Origin: Azospirillum doebereinerae
GTDB taxonomy: Bacteria; Pseudomonadota; Alphaproteobacteria; Azospirillales; Azospirillaceae
Length of the DNA stretch: 64,000 nucleotides
Reading direction: 5' to 3'
Assembly: GCF_003989665.1 (NCBI RefSeq)
Contig: NZ_RZIJ01000017.1
Coordinates: 120,229 to 184,228 of the forward strand
Shown: piece after piece, positions 19,565 through 28,132 of the stretch
Layout: every line of letters begins with the position of its first letter
Numbering within the stretch: position 1 is the stretch's first letter
Notes under the pieces: generated by a model
Seen by the model: only the letters and a program-made list of their open reading frames with translations
Told to the model about the DNA's origin: nothing
Databases searched by the model: none
Position numbers and translations under genes: made by a program

Positions 19565-21442
19565 ATGGCGTCGGAGAGCGCAGCACCACCGGACGACATC
19601 GACGGCGAATCCGCATCCCAGGCCACGGAATGCCGCGAGCCGGGCGATTTCTACACCCCGGCGGCGCGCGACAGCGTCGGCCGCTTCTGCCGCCGTTTCC
19701 TCGACGAGAGCGCGCTGACCGCGACCGAGCTGCTGCACAACAACCGCCACCAGAACGCCCTGTCGAACACGCCGACCTTCGTCGCCATCCTGACCCAGGT
19801 CGAGCGGACGATGGAGCGCAAGGGCGCCCTGACCCCGCTGGTCAACGAGATCGCCCGCCTGACCCGCGAGCGCGCCAAGGAGAACCCGCCCCCCGACCTG
19901 ACGCCGGAGACCTACGAGGCCGAGGCCGCCGACCTGCTGGGCGTGCGCGGCTTCCTCGGCCGCTTCCTGCTGGACGCGGCGCTGTCGCACCACATCGTCA
20001 CCGGCCGCAACTTCGCGGACAAGGCCAAGGCGCTATTGGCGCTGGCGGAGAAGACCGACAGCCCGGACGCGCTGGCGCCCATCGCCCGCCTGCTCGGCGA
20101 GATCCTGCGCAGCGACGCCGGCACCGCCTCCTGCGCCCAGGACGCGCCCTTCACCGACCTGATCGACCTGATCGTCACGCTGGTGGCGGCCGACCGGCCG
20201 CTGTCCGACACGGCGCCGCCGGTGTTCCGCAAGCTCCACGAGCTGATGCGCCGCGTGCCCCTGCCGGAGCTGACCGACAGCCTGATGGTCGCCTTCCGGC
20301 GCGAGATGGGCAAGCCGGCCTGCTTCACCATCGCCAGCGCCGGCGACATGTTCGGCATCGAGGCGGTGCAGCGCGAGATCATGGCGTTGAGCGACCTGTC
20401 GGCCCGGCTGCGCGACGCCGAGGGCGCCTATCACGGCGGCCCCAAGACCGAGACCGCGCTGCAACGCCGCACCGCGATCCTGGTGAACGAGGACACGGTC
20501 CCGGAGATCACCAAGGGCCGCAACTTCGCGCAGAAGCTGCGCATCCTCTTTGTCCTCCAGAAGATGCCGCTGTCGCCCACCGCCGCCCGCGCGGTGAACG
20601 CCTATCTCAAGAGCTTCTTCGACAGCCGCGACTTCGCCGGCCGGCTGCTCGATTGCTGGAAGGAGCGGGGGGACAAGCTGAAGGGGCTGGCCGAGGTGCA
20701 GAAGCTGGTGCTGGCCAGCAACTTCCCGTCCGAGGACCGTGATTGGATCGCCGGTCAGGTCGACGACATCCAGAACGCCTTCCTGCGCACCCAGCGCGTG
20801 CTGGCCCCCCTGATCCAGACCAAGGAGGACCCGCCGCCCGAGGCCGTGCTGGAGATCGTCCGTCTGGCCGGCGACGGCGCCTTCTGCACCGGCAAGAGCC
20901 GCGTCGCGGTGGCCCGCGCGCTGTACCGCCAGACCCACCGCCCGCGCTTCGTGCGCGGCTTCCTGCTGAACGCGGCCAGCCCCAAGGAGCGTCAGGCGCG
21001 GGTGGCGTGGCTGCGGCAATCGCTGGCGATGGTGGGGGTGCCCTTCATCGACCTGAGCACCCAGCGCGTCCTGGCGGTGGACGACGAGGAGGGGCCGCGC
21101 AAGCTGGTGGCCTCGGTCCTGCGCGACCTCGGCATCGGCCGGATCGACACGGCCGCCGACGGCCAGGAGGCGCTGGAGCGCCTGACCGCCGCCGGTGCCG
21201 AATACGACCTGATCATCTGCGACTGGATGATGCCGCGTTTGAACGGGCTGGATTTGTTGAAGCGTGTCCGCGAGGTGCGGACCGACCTGCCGTTCCTGAT
21301 GGTGACGGCGCTCGCCACGCTGGAGGCGGTGAAACGCGCGCTGGCCCATCAGGTGAGCGGCTACATCGCCAAACCCTTCACGCCGGACCAGTTGGAGGAG
21401 AAGGTGTTCCTGGTCTTGGCGCAGAAGGGGATGGGGGAGTGA
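19565..21442 (+). CDS. Response regulator with long helical N-terminal domain
   Basis: This 625-residue protein has a receiver domain at its C-terminus (about 500-622) with acidic pocket VDDE (506-508), phospho-acceptor Asp553 in IICDWMMPR and Lys603. The first 500 residues are mostly helical. They contain two similar phrases, TGRNFADKAKALLAL and KGRNFAQKLRILFVL, hinting at an internal duplication. I do not recognise that domain, and no DNA-binding or GGDEF/EAL output is seen. GGGAGAGG precedes the ATG. It lies 46 bases behind the hybrid kinase, so the two probably form one phosphorelay. Confidence 0.85.
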   Translation: MASESAAPPDDIDGESASQATECREPGDFYTPAARDSVGRFCRRFLDESALTATELLHNNRHQNALSNTPTFVAILTQVERTMERKGALTPLVNEIARLTRERAKENPPPDLTPETYEAEAADLLGVRGFLGRFLLDAALSHHIVTGRNFADKAKALLALAEKTDSPDALAPIARLLGEILRSDAGTASCAQDAPFTDLIDLIVTLVAADRPLSDTAPPVFRKLHELMRRVPLPELTDSLMVAFRREMGKPACFTIASAGDMFGIEAVQREIMALSDLSARLRDAEGAYHGGPKTETALQRRTAILVNEDTVPEITKGRNFAQKLRILFVLQKMPLSPTAARAVNAYLKSFFDSRDFAGRLLDCWKERGDKLKGLAEVQKLVLASNFPSEDRDWIAGQVDDIQNAFLRTQRVLAPLIQTKEDPPPEAVLEIVRLAGDGAFCTGKSRVAVARALYRQTHRPRFVRGFLLNAASPKERQARVAWLRQSLAMVGVPFIDLSTQRVLAVDDEEGPRKLVASVLRDLGIGRIDTAADGQEALERLTAAGAEYDLIICDWMMPRLNGLDLLKRVREVRTDLPFLMVTALATLEAVKRALAHQVSGYIAKPFTPDQLEEKVFLVLAQKGMGE

Positions 21443-21755
21443 GGGAGGACGGCTATCCGGCTATCGAGGTGCGGCAAGGTTGGATCACGATGGCGCCGGC
21501 GATCAAGGAACTGGAGCGCGCCATCGTCGGGCGGCAGTTCCAGCATGGCGGGCATGAGGTGTTGCGCTGGTGCTTCGACAACATCCAAGTGGAGACCGAC
21601 CGCGCCGACAACCGGCAGTTCAGCAAGGGCAAGGCGCGCGAGCGGATCGACGGCGCTGTGGCGTGCGCCTTGCCGTATCGCTGGCGATGCACGGTGAGGG
21701 CGTGGGCGGCTCGATTTATGACCTCGACGTGCCCGACGAAGCCTTCTTCGTGTGA
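21442..21755 (+). pseudogene. Phage terminase large subunit, C-terminal remnant with frameshift
   Basis: The frame starting near 21442 reads PAIKELERAIVGRQFQHGG, VLRWCFDNIQVETD and KGKARERIDGAVA, matching the nuclease end of phage terminase large subunits. Near 21665 the similarity moves to another frame (VSLAMHGEGVGGSIYDLD) and ends at a stop at 21753-21755. The N-terminal ATPase part is absent, so this is a degraded fragment of roughly 100 residues. In intact phages the protein packages DNA into capsids. It directly abuts the stop of the response regulator gene. Confidence 0.75.
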
Positions 21756-21948
21756 ACGCTGACCCACCCAGCCGGTTCAATAAAGTCATGGCTATTCTGT
21801 CGCGCGACGAAGGCCCCCGCATCTGAGAGGCCGCAGATCGGCTGAACAGGTTCCTTACCGTCGGCGGTGATGACAAGGGGGGCGCAGACCGCCATATTTC
21901 GATAAATTCCTACCTTTCTCAACGGACACTCAGAAAGGAGTAACGAGA

Positions 21949-22770
21949 ATGGCCGTGATATACCTTGACTACAATATATTAATGAAGCTGATGGATGGCT
22001 GCTTACCGAAAGTTAGCGAAAAAATTGAAGAACTTAGAAGTTCTAAGAAGGTAATATTTCCATACAGCCCCGCTCACATTGAAGAAATATCAGTATCTAA
22101 ACTTCATGGCAAAGCGTCTGACGAAATGATACTGGAAAAACTAGGTTTCATTGATAGATTTACAGAACAAATGGAGCTGCATCCGGCTCGGGGGCGCCCG
22201 ACCAGATTATTGAAGGAGGCAAGCTTAGAGTGTTATAAAAGAGTTGTGGCAGCTCCGAATGACTATCTTCATGATTTAGAAGAAAGCAGATTGAGAGAAT
22301 TTTCTGAACACGAAGGCAAGACGTTTACCGCCAATGTCTCAACCAATATTCCATACGACCGTGTTTTTGACAATGAGGACGTTCGATCTGCTTTTCGGGG
22401 GTTCATGTTGAAGCGTGTTAGAAACGAGGCCTTCCATAAAGTTGATAGCTTTAGAGAACAAGCGAGCTTTCCTTCCCTTAGGTGGCGCCATGAAGACGTT
22501 GAAGTTATTTTTGAGCTTCTTTTCAACTTTATGGAGACAATCAGGTATTCGCCGGAGCCTGTGAAAAAATATCGTTCTCGCATGCATGACATATCGCATA
22601 GCATTTACGGATCGGCCGCAGACGTTATAGTTACCGATGATCGGCGGTTTTTAAGAAAGCTGCGCACCGTATATTACTTCCTATCCGTTGGCAGTCTTGC
22701 ACTACATACGGACGAATTTTTATCTCATGAGGCGCTACATCTGTTGCAAGATCACTCATCTTTTATCTGA
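21949..22770 (+). CDS. PIN-like domain protein, AT-rich, horizontally acquired
   Basis: This 273-residue protein has features of a PIN-type nuclease fold: an N-terminal strand ending in Asp7 (IYLDYN), a conserved acidic helix start (SPAHIEEI, Glu45/46), and a C-terminal DISHSIYGSAADVIVTDDRRF block with Asp213, Asp225 and Asp230/231. PIN nucleases cut single-stranded RNA and often act in toxin or phage-defence systems. Here the function is inferred only from these motifs. The gene is strikingly AT-rich beside its neighbours and uses many AT-ending codons, so it is foreign. GAAAGGAG lies 7 bases before the ATG. No antitoxin-like partner gene is seen next to it. Confidence 0.7.
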   Translation: MAVIYLDYNILMKLMDGCLPKVSEKIEELRSSKKVIFPYSPAHIEEISVSKLHGKASDEMILEKLGFIDRFTEQMELHPARGRPTRLLKEASLECYKRVVAAPNDYLHDLEESRLREFSEHEGKTFTANVSTNIPYDRVFDNEDVRSAFRGFMLKRVRNEAFHKVDSFREQASFPSLRWRHEDVEVIFELLFNFMETIRYSPEPVKKYRSRMHDISHSIYGSAADVIVTDDRRFLRKLRTVYYFLSVGSLALHTDEFLSHEALHLLQDHSSFI

Positions 22771-22984
22771 TGACCCTGCATGGCGGGGGCGGATGCGTAG
22801 GCATGGGCGCCCCCTGCCTGCTCGACTGAAGCCACTCGCTCGCTCGCCCTGCTTATAGCAAACTCGTCCACCAACGTCCGCCAACAGCGGCGCCAATTCA
22901 CCGCAAAGTGTGGGATAAATTGTGGGGAAGAGGAATGCGCCGGAGAGAATTTCCCTGTAAAATAAACGTTCTAGCGCGAAAAAC
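22771..22984. other. Non-coding island edge next to tRNA-Ser
   Basis: No convincing gene is seen. The stretch changes from GC-rich (22771-22900) to AT-richer near the tRNA. It is probably the attachment-site side of the island. A complete attachment repeat was not found by eye. Confidence 0.35.
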
Positions 22985-23074
22985 TGGCGGATGGGGTGGG
23001 ATTCGAACCCACGGTAGGCTTGCACCTACGCCAGTTTTCAAGACTGGAGCCTTAAACCACTCGGCCACCCATCC
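22985..23074 (-). tRNA. tRNA-Ser (anticodon UGA)
   Basis: The minus strand gives a 90-base class II tRNA with encoded CCA. The acceptor stem GGATGGG pairs with CCCATCC. The anticodon stem CCAGT/ACTGG holds loop CTTGAAA with anticodon TGA. A long variable arm (GTAGGTGCAAGCCTAC) is typical of serine tRNAs, and the T-loop is TTCGAAT. It decodes UCA and related UCN codons. Its 3' end borders the foreign island. Confidence 0.95.
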
Positions 23075-23154
23075 ATCCGCGCGGCGGTCGCGGCGCGGAA
23101 GATCGGAGTAGCGAATGCGCGGGCTCCGGTCAAGCCTCGCGCGCGGATTCCGGT

Positions 23155-23727
23155 TCAGTTGCGGATCGCGCGGCTGAGCGTCCGCAACCGCTTCACCGGC
23201 TTGGGCGCCGATGGGCTGTCGGAGAAGTCGGGGAGGCTGGGGGCGCGGGCGATGATCCGGCGGATCAGCTCAGCCGTCGCCGCCAGATCCTCCAGCACCT
23301 CGGGCGGGACGCGGCCCTCGTAATGCGGGCGGTTCAGGCGGTCGCGGGTCTGTTCGATCACGCGCAGTTCCGGCTCGAACAACTCGCGGGCGCCGATGGG
23401 AAGCGCCTGGTCGTCGCGCAGCACGGCGAAGCAGCGGCGCGTCGTCTTCGCCATCACCCCCATCAGGAACAGGTCCATCCGCTCGAACTCGGCGCGCAGG
23501 TCGGATTGCTTGGAATCCTCCACGTCCTTCACCCGCCCCTCGGTCAGGGTCAGCAGGGCGCGGACCTCTTCCACCTGCTTGCGGAAGTCCAGGAAGGACG
23601 CGAAACGGCCCCGGCCGATGTCGCGTTGCGCGCGCTCGGCCAGACGCAGGGCCTTGGCCGCCTGTTGCTCGACCGCCGACAGCAGGTCGCGGATGCCCTC
23701 GCGGCTGTGGGTGCGCCTCCAGACCAT
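23155..23727 (-). CDS. Hypothetical protein, charged and helical
   Basis: This 190-residue soluble protein is predicted to be almost entirely alpha-helical and rich in Arg, Glu and Leu. It begins MVWRRTHSREGIRDLLSAVE. A central GRFASFLDFRKQVEEVRALL stretch and a C-terminal basic region (PKPVKRLRTLSRAIRN) are distinctive. No known domain is recognised. The ATG at 23727 is the most downstream plausible start, with GGAGG 12 bases upstream. It lies between tRNA-Ser and the xth gene on the same strand, about 130 bases from xth. Confidence 0.7.
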   Translation of the reverse strand: MVWRRTHSREGIRDLLSAVEQQAAKALRLAERAQRDIGRGRFASFLDFRKQVEEVRALLTLTEGRVKDVEDSKQSDLRAEFERMDLFLMGVMAKTTRRCFAVLRDDQALPIGARELFEPELRVIEQTRDRLNRPHYEGRVPPEVLEDLAATAELIRRIIARAPSLPDFSDSPSAPKPVKRLRTLSRAIRN

Positions 23728-23858
23728 GCCCGCCCGTCGCCTCCGTTGAGGGGATGCTCCGGGGCCGGGCGGCCCGACGCGCGCCCTACATCCGGATGCG
23801 TCGAGCCTAGCCGTGGAAACCTTAACGAAACGCTGTGACATCCACGGGACGCACCCCG

Positions 23859-24632
23859 TCAGGCGTCGCGAAGCTCCAGCACGACCGGGGTGTGGTCGGA
23901 CGCCTTCTCGCCGCCGCGCGGCCCCCGGTCGATGGTGCAGCCGGCCAGACGGTCGGCCGCCTGGGGCGACAGCAGGAAATGGTCGATGCGCAGGCCGAGG
24001 TCGCGCGGCCAGGACCCCGCCTGGTAATCCCAGAAGGTGTAGGCGCGGTCGTCGTCGTGCAGCGCCCGGTACGCTTCCGTCAGGCCGAGGTTGACCAGCG
24101 CGCGGAACTTGGCGCGGGTCTCCGGCTGGAACAGGGCGTCGCCCGCGAAGGCGGCCGGGCTGAACACGTCGCGCGGCTCGGGGATGACGTTGTAGTCGCC
24201 GCCCAGCACGAAGGGGATCTCCTGGGCCAGCAGATCGCGCGCGTGGGCGTTCAGCCGGTCCATCCAGCGGAGCTTGTAGGCGAACTTCTCCCCCGGAATC
24301 GGGTTGCCGTTGGGCAGGTAGAGCGAGGCGATGCGCACGCCGGCCACCGTGGCCTCGACGTAGCGGGCCTGCTCGTCCTCGGGCTCGCCGGGCAGGCGGG
24401 TCAGCACGTCCTCGGCCGGGGTCTTCGACAGCAGGGCGACGCCGTTGTAGGCCTTCTGCCCGACCGCCTCGACGTGGTAGCCGAGCTCCTCGAACGCCGC
24501 GCGGGGGAAGGCGGCGGTCTCGCACTTGATTTCCTGGAAGAGCACGACGTCCGGGGACGCCGCACGCAGCCAGTCGGTGATCAGCGGAAGGCGGGCCTTC
24601 GCCGAGTTGACGTTCCAGGTGGCGATCTTCAC
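23859..24632 (-). CDS. xth: Exodeoxyribonuclease III (AP endonuclease)
   Basis: This 257-residue enzyme of base-excision repair cuts DNA 5' to abasic sites and trims 3' ends. Family motifs are all present: MKIATWNVNSAKAR, LFQEIKCE (metal-binding Glu), YNGVALLSK, YLPNGNPIPGEKF, GGDYNVIPEPRD and the final IDHFLLS with GEKASDHTPVV carrying the catalytic Asp-His pair. Length is typical. It follows the ErpA-like gene by 16 bases, and the two are probably co-transcribed. Confidence 0.95.
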   Translation of the reverse strand: MKIATWNVNSAKARLPLITDWLRAASPDVVLFQEIKCETAAFPRAAFEELGYHVEAVGQKAYNGVALLSKTPAEDVLTRLPGEPEDEQARYVEATVAGVRIASLYLPNGNPIPGEKFAYKLRWMDRLNAHARDLLAQEIPFVLGGDYNVIPEPRDVFSPAAFAGDALFQPETRAKFRALVNLGLTEAYRALHDDDRAYTFWDYQAGSWPRDLGLRIDHFLLSPQAADRLAGCTIDRGPRGGEKASDHTPVVLELRDA

Positions 24633-24648
24633 GAAATCCGAACCCCGG

Positions 24649-25035
24649 TCAGGCGGCGAAGGAATTGCCGCAGCCGCAGGACGCGGTGGCGTTGGGGTTC
24701 TTGATCTGGAAGGCGGCGCCCATCAGATCCTCGACATAGTCCAGCGTCGATCCGGCCAGCAGGTCGAGCGAGGCGTCGTCGGTCACCACCTTGGTGCCGT
24801 TCCTCTCGAAGACGAAATCGTCCTCGTTGACGGCGTCGTCGAAGCCGAAGCCGTACTGGAAGCCGGAGCAGCCGCCGCCCGACACCGTCAGGCGCAGCAT
24901 CAAGGCGGGGTTGCCCTCGTTGGCGACCAGGAAGGCGACGCGCTTGGCGGCGCTCTCGCTGACGGTCAGGACGCGGGCGGCGGTGTCGTCGGTGGTCTGC
25001 TCGGCGGTCTGGGCCGGGATCGCGGTGTCGGGCAT
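24649..25035 (-). CDS. erpA: Iron-sulfur cluster insertion protein ErpA (A-type carrier)
   Basis: This 128-residue A-type carrier hands iron-sulfur clusters to target enzymes. The three cluster-binding cysteines are present in SGGGCSGFQYGF and the C-terminal CGCGNSF. The core VTVSESAAKRV-like entry (LTVSESAAKRV) and ALMLRLTVSGGGCSGF match the HesB/IscA family. The N-terminal 18 residues are variable. The start at 25035 follows AGAGG and is preferred over a longer upstream frame. It is transcribed divergently from the dGTPase gene across 133 bases. Confidence 0.9.
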   Translation of the reverse strand: MPDTAIPAQTAEQTTDDTAARVLTVSESAAKRVAFLVANEGNPALMLRLTVSGGGCSGFQYGFGFDDAVNEDDFVFERNGTKVVTDDASLDLLAGSTLDYVEDLMGAAFQIKNPNATASCGCGNSFAA

Positions 25036-25168
25036 GGCGGTCGCCTCTGGTGCGATGCGGGAAGTTACCACGAATGTAGGGGGGATCGGTGCCCACGTCA
25101 AAGTTCCGCCACGGCATAGCACGCCTTCGCCGTTGCGCCCGCGTCCCCCCATGGGTAGTGTCCGCCCC

Positions 25169-26368
25169 ATGATGGCGGACTTTTCCCAGGAACGTCTGGC
25201 CCCTTATGCCTGCAACCCGGCGGACACGCGCGGGCGGCTGGTGGCGGAGCCGGAAAGCCCGACGCGCTCGTGCTTCCAGCGCGACCGCGACCGCATCGTG
25301 CATTCCGGCGGCTTCCGCAAGCTGAAGTACAAGACCCAGGTCTTCGTCTATCACGAGGGCGACTATTACCGCACCCGGCTGACCCACAGCCTGGAGGTCG
25401 CGCAGATCGCCCGCTCCATCAGCCGCACGCTGGGCCTCAACGAAGATCTGGCCGAAGCGGTGGCGCTCGCCCACGACCTCGGCCACACCCCCTTCGGCCA
25501 CGCCGGGGAGGAGGCGCTGAACGCCTGCATGGAGCCCTACGGCGGCTTCTCGCACAACGACCAGACCCTGCGCATCCTGACCCGGCTGGAGCGCCGCTAC
25601 GCCGAATTCGACGGGCTGAACCTGACCTGGGAAACGCTGGAGGGCGTGGTCAAGCACAACGGCCCGCTGCTGCCCATGCTGCCCGGCCGCCGCCTGCCCA
25701 CCACCATCGCCGGCTTCGCCGACGAGTGGGACCTGGAGCTGCACACCAATCCGGGCGCCGAGGCCCAGGTGGCGGCGCTGGCCGACGACATCGCCTACAA
25801 CAACCACGACATCGACGACGGGCTGCGCGCCGGCCTGTTTACCGTGGACGAGGTGGCCGAGCTGCCGCTGGTCGGCCCGGTGATCCGGCAGGTCTGCGAC
25901 CTCTACCCGAATCTGGAACGCTCGCGCCTGATCCACGAGACGGTGCGGCGGATGATCAACGCCATGGTCGGCGACCTGACCACCGAGACCCGCCGCCGTC
26001 TGGCCGAGCACAGGCCGGGCAGCGCCGCCGAGCTGCGCGCCCAGCCGCTGCCGATGGTCAGCTTCTCCCCCGCCATGTGGGAGGCGCACGGGCCGGTCCG
26101 CGTCTTCCTGCGCCAGCGCATGTACCGCCACTTCCGCGTGAACCGCGAGATGAGCAAGTGCAAGCGCGTGGTGAAGGCGCTGTTCGACCTGTTCATGGCC
26201 GAGCCCAACACGCTGCCGCCGGAATGGCAGCGCGACATCAGCCTCCACGACGGCGACGCCGACCTTGCGGCGCGGGCGCGCTGTGTGGCCGACTACATCG
26301 CCGGCATGACCGACCGCTTCGCGCTGGCCGAATACGGCCGACTTTTCGACATGGATGCCAAGACCTAG
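25169..26368 (+). CDS. dgt: Deoxyguanosinetriphosphate triphosphohydrolase-like HD protein
   Basis: This 399-residue enzyme of the HD superfamily splits dNTPs into nucleoside and tripolyphosphate. Metal-binding residues are visible in YRTRLTHSLEVAQIAR (first His) and ALAHDLGHTPFGHAGE (HD pair plus His). Family blocks RDRDRIVHSGGFRKLKYKTQ and DDIAYNNHDIDDGLRAG are intact. Of the starts available, ATG 25169 gives the usual family length. ATG 25151 adds six residues. argS begins 3 bases past the stop, so this heads the run argS-SPOR-nagZ. Confidence 0.92.
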   Translation: MMADFSQERLAPYACNPADTRGRLVAEPESPTRSCFQRDRDRIVHSGGFRKLKYKTQVFVYHEGDYYRTRLTHSLEVAQIARSISRTLGLNEDLAEAVALAHDLGHTPFGHAGEEALNACMEPYGGFSHNDQTLRILTRLERRYAEFDGLNLTWETLEGVVKHNGPLLPMLPGRRLPTTIAGFADEWDLELHTNPGAEAQVAALADDIAYNNHDIDDGLRAGLFTVDEVAELPLVGPVIRQVCDLYPNLERSRLIHETVRRMINAMVGDLTTETRRRLAEHRPGSAAELRAQPLPMVSFSPAMWEAHGPVRVFLRQRMYRHFRVNREMSKCKRVVKALFDLFMAEPNTLPPEWQRDISLHDGDADLAARARCVADYIAGMTDRFALAEYGRLFDMDAKT

Positions 26369-26371
26369 ACG

Positions 26372-28132
26372 ATGAATATTTTCAAGGCTTTCGAGAACGA
26401 TATTCGCACGCTGCTGGAAGAGCTGGCCGCCGAGGGCGCGCTTCCCCCCGGCCTCGACAGCAGCCGTCTGACGGTCGAACCGCCGCGCGAGGCCGCCCAT
26501 GGCGACCTGTCCACCAACGCCGCGATGATCCTCGCCAAGCCGGCGAAGATGAACCCGCGCGCGCTGGCCGAACTGCTGGTGGCGAAGCTCAGGACGCGGC
26601 CCGACGTGGCCTCGGTCGAGATCGCCGGTCCGGGCTTCGTGAACCTGCGGCTGACGGCCGACGTCTGGCGCGACCGCGTCCGCGACGTGCTGAACGCCGG
26701 GACCTCCTACGGCGACAGCACGATGGGCAAGGGCCTGCCGGTGAACGTCGAGTACGTCTCGGCCAACCCGACCGGCCCGCTGCACGCCGCCCACGGGCGC
26801 GGCGCGGTGTTCGGCGACGCCCTGGCGGCGCTGCTGGAGAAGGCCGGCTACGCGGTCACCCGCGAGTACTACATCAACGACGCCGGCGCCCAGGTCGACG
26901 TGCTGGGCCGCTCGACCTACCTGCGCTACCGCGAGGCGCTGGGCGAGGACATCGGCACCATCCCGGCCGGCCTCTACCCCGGCGAATACCTCAAGGAGGT
27001 CGGCGCCGGTCTGGCCGACCGCGACGGCAACGCGTGGCTGGACAAGGACGAGTCCGAGTGGCTGCCAGCCTGCCGCGACTTCGCCATCGCCATGATCATG
27101 GGCTGGATCAAGGAGGATCTCGGCGTGCTGGGCGTCCGCATGGACGTCTACAGCAGCGAGCGCGCCCTGGTGCAGGCCGGGGCGGTCGACATCGCGCTCA
27201 GGGCGCTGGAGGAGCGCGGCCTGATCTACACCGGCGTGCTGGAGCCCCCGAAGGGCAAGAAGCCCGACGACTGGGAGCCGCGCCCGCAGACCCTGTTCAA
27301 GTCCACCGATTTCGGCGACGACGTGGACCGGCCGCTCAAGAAGTCGGACGGCTCCTTCACCTACTTCTCGAACGACATCGCCTATCACTTTGACAAATAT
27401 CGCCGTGGCTCGGCCAACCTGATCGACGTGTGGGGCGCCGACCATGGCGGCTACGTCAAGCGCATGCAGTCGGCCACCACGGCGGTGACCGAGGGCAAGG
27501 CGTCGCTCGACGTGAAGCTCTGCCAGCTCGTGCACCTGATGCAGAACGGCGAGCCGGTGAAGATGTCCAAGCGGGCCGGCACCTTCGTCACGCTGCGCGA
27601 CGTGATCGAGCAGGTCGGCCGCGACGTCGTCCGCTTCATCATGCTGACCCGGCGCAACGACCAGACGCTGGACTTCGACTTCGCCAAGGTGACCGAGCAG
27701 TCCAAGGACAACCCGGTCTTCTACGTGCAGTACGCCCACGCCCGCTGCCGCTCGGTCCTGCGCCACGCGGCCACCGCGCTGCCGCATGTGGACCAGGAAC
27801 CGGCGGCGCTCGCCGCCCGCGCCAACCTCGCGCGCCTCGACGCCGAGGAGGAGATGACGCTCGCCAAGCGGATGGCGACCTGGCCGCGCCTGGTCGAATC
27901 CGCCGCCGACGCGCACGAGCCGCACCGCGTCGCCTTCTACCTCTACGACCTCGCCAGCGAGTTCCACGCGCTGTGGAACCGGGGCCGCGACGACACCTCG
28001 CTGCGCTTCCTGATCGAGGGCGACGAGGAGGTCACGGTGGCCCGTCTGGCGCTGATCGCGGCGGTGTCCACGGTGATCGCGTCCGGCCTGAAGGTGATGG
28101 GCGTGGAGCCGGCGGAGGAGCTGCGTTCATGA
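26372..28132 (+). CDS. argS: Arginyl-tRNA synthetase
   Basis: This 586-residue class I aminoacyl-tRNA synthetase charges tRNA-Arg. It shows the N-terminal Add1-type domain (AAHGDLSTNAAMILAK), the HIGH-type motif in VSANPTGPLHAAHGRGA, YYINDAGAQVD, VWGADHGGYVKRM and the KMSKR loop (VKMSKRAGTFVTL). The C-terminal DALR anticodon-binding domain ends the protein. Length is typical. It starts 3 bases after the dGTPase stop, and its own stop overlaps the next start (ATGA at 28129-28132), so the genes are translationally coupled. Confidence 0.97.
   Translation: MNIFKAFENDIRTLLEELAAEGALPPGLDSSRLTVEPPREAAHGDLSTNAAMILAKPAKMNPRALAELLVAKLRTRPDVASVEIAGPGFVNLRLTADVWRDRVRDVLNAGTSYGDSTMGKGLPVNVEYVSANPTGPLHAAHGRGAVFGDALAALLEKAGYAVTREYYINDAGAQVDVLGRSTYLRYREALGEDIGTIPAGLYPGEYLKEVGAGLADRDGNAWLDKDESEWLPACRDFAIAMIMGWIKEDLGVLGVRMDVYSSERALVQAGAVDIALRALEERGLIYTGVLEPPKGKKPDDWEPRPQTLFKSTDFGDDVDRPLKKSDGSFTYFSNDIAYHFDKYRRGSANLIDVWGADHGGYVKRMQSATTAVTEGKASLDVKLCQLVHLMQNGEPVKMSKRAGTFVTLRDVIEQVGRDVVRFIMLTRRNDQTLDFDFAKVTEQSKDNPVFYVQYAHARCRSVLRHAATALPHVDQEPAALAARANLARLDAEEEMTLAKRMATWPRLVESAADAHEPHRVAFYLYDLASEFHALWNRGRDDTSLRFLIEGDEEVTVARLALIAAVSTVIASGLKVMGVEPAEELRS

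Larger units (their letters stand above)
21442..22984. mobile_element. Remnant foreign island at the 3' end of tRNA-Ser
   Basis: The stretch between the response regulator stop and the tRNA-Ser 3' end holds a broken phage terminase tail, an AT-rich PIN-like gene and unexplained DNA. The tRNA 3' end faces the island, the usual phage integration side. No integrase gene is intact and I see no convincing long direct repeat of the tRNA end, so the boundaries are inferred from gene content and base composition. Confidence 0.55.

Noticed and set aside
21420..21445. Possible attachment repeat GGATGGGG matching the tRNA-Ser 3' end
   Set aside because: Only 8 bases match in a G-rich setting, which is expected by chance.
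22756..23025. Minus-strand 89-residue frame overlapping tRNA-Ser
   Set aside because: It overlaps the tRNA and the island edge and has no ribosome site or recognised motif.
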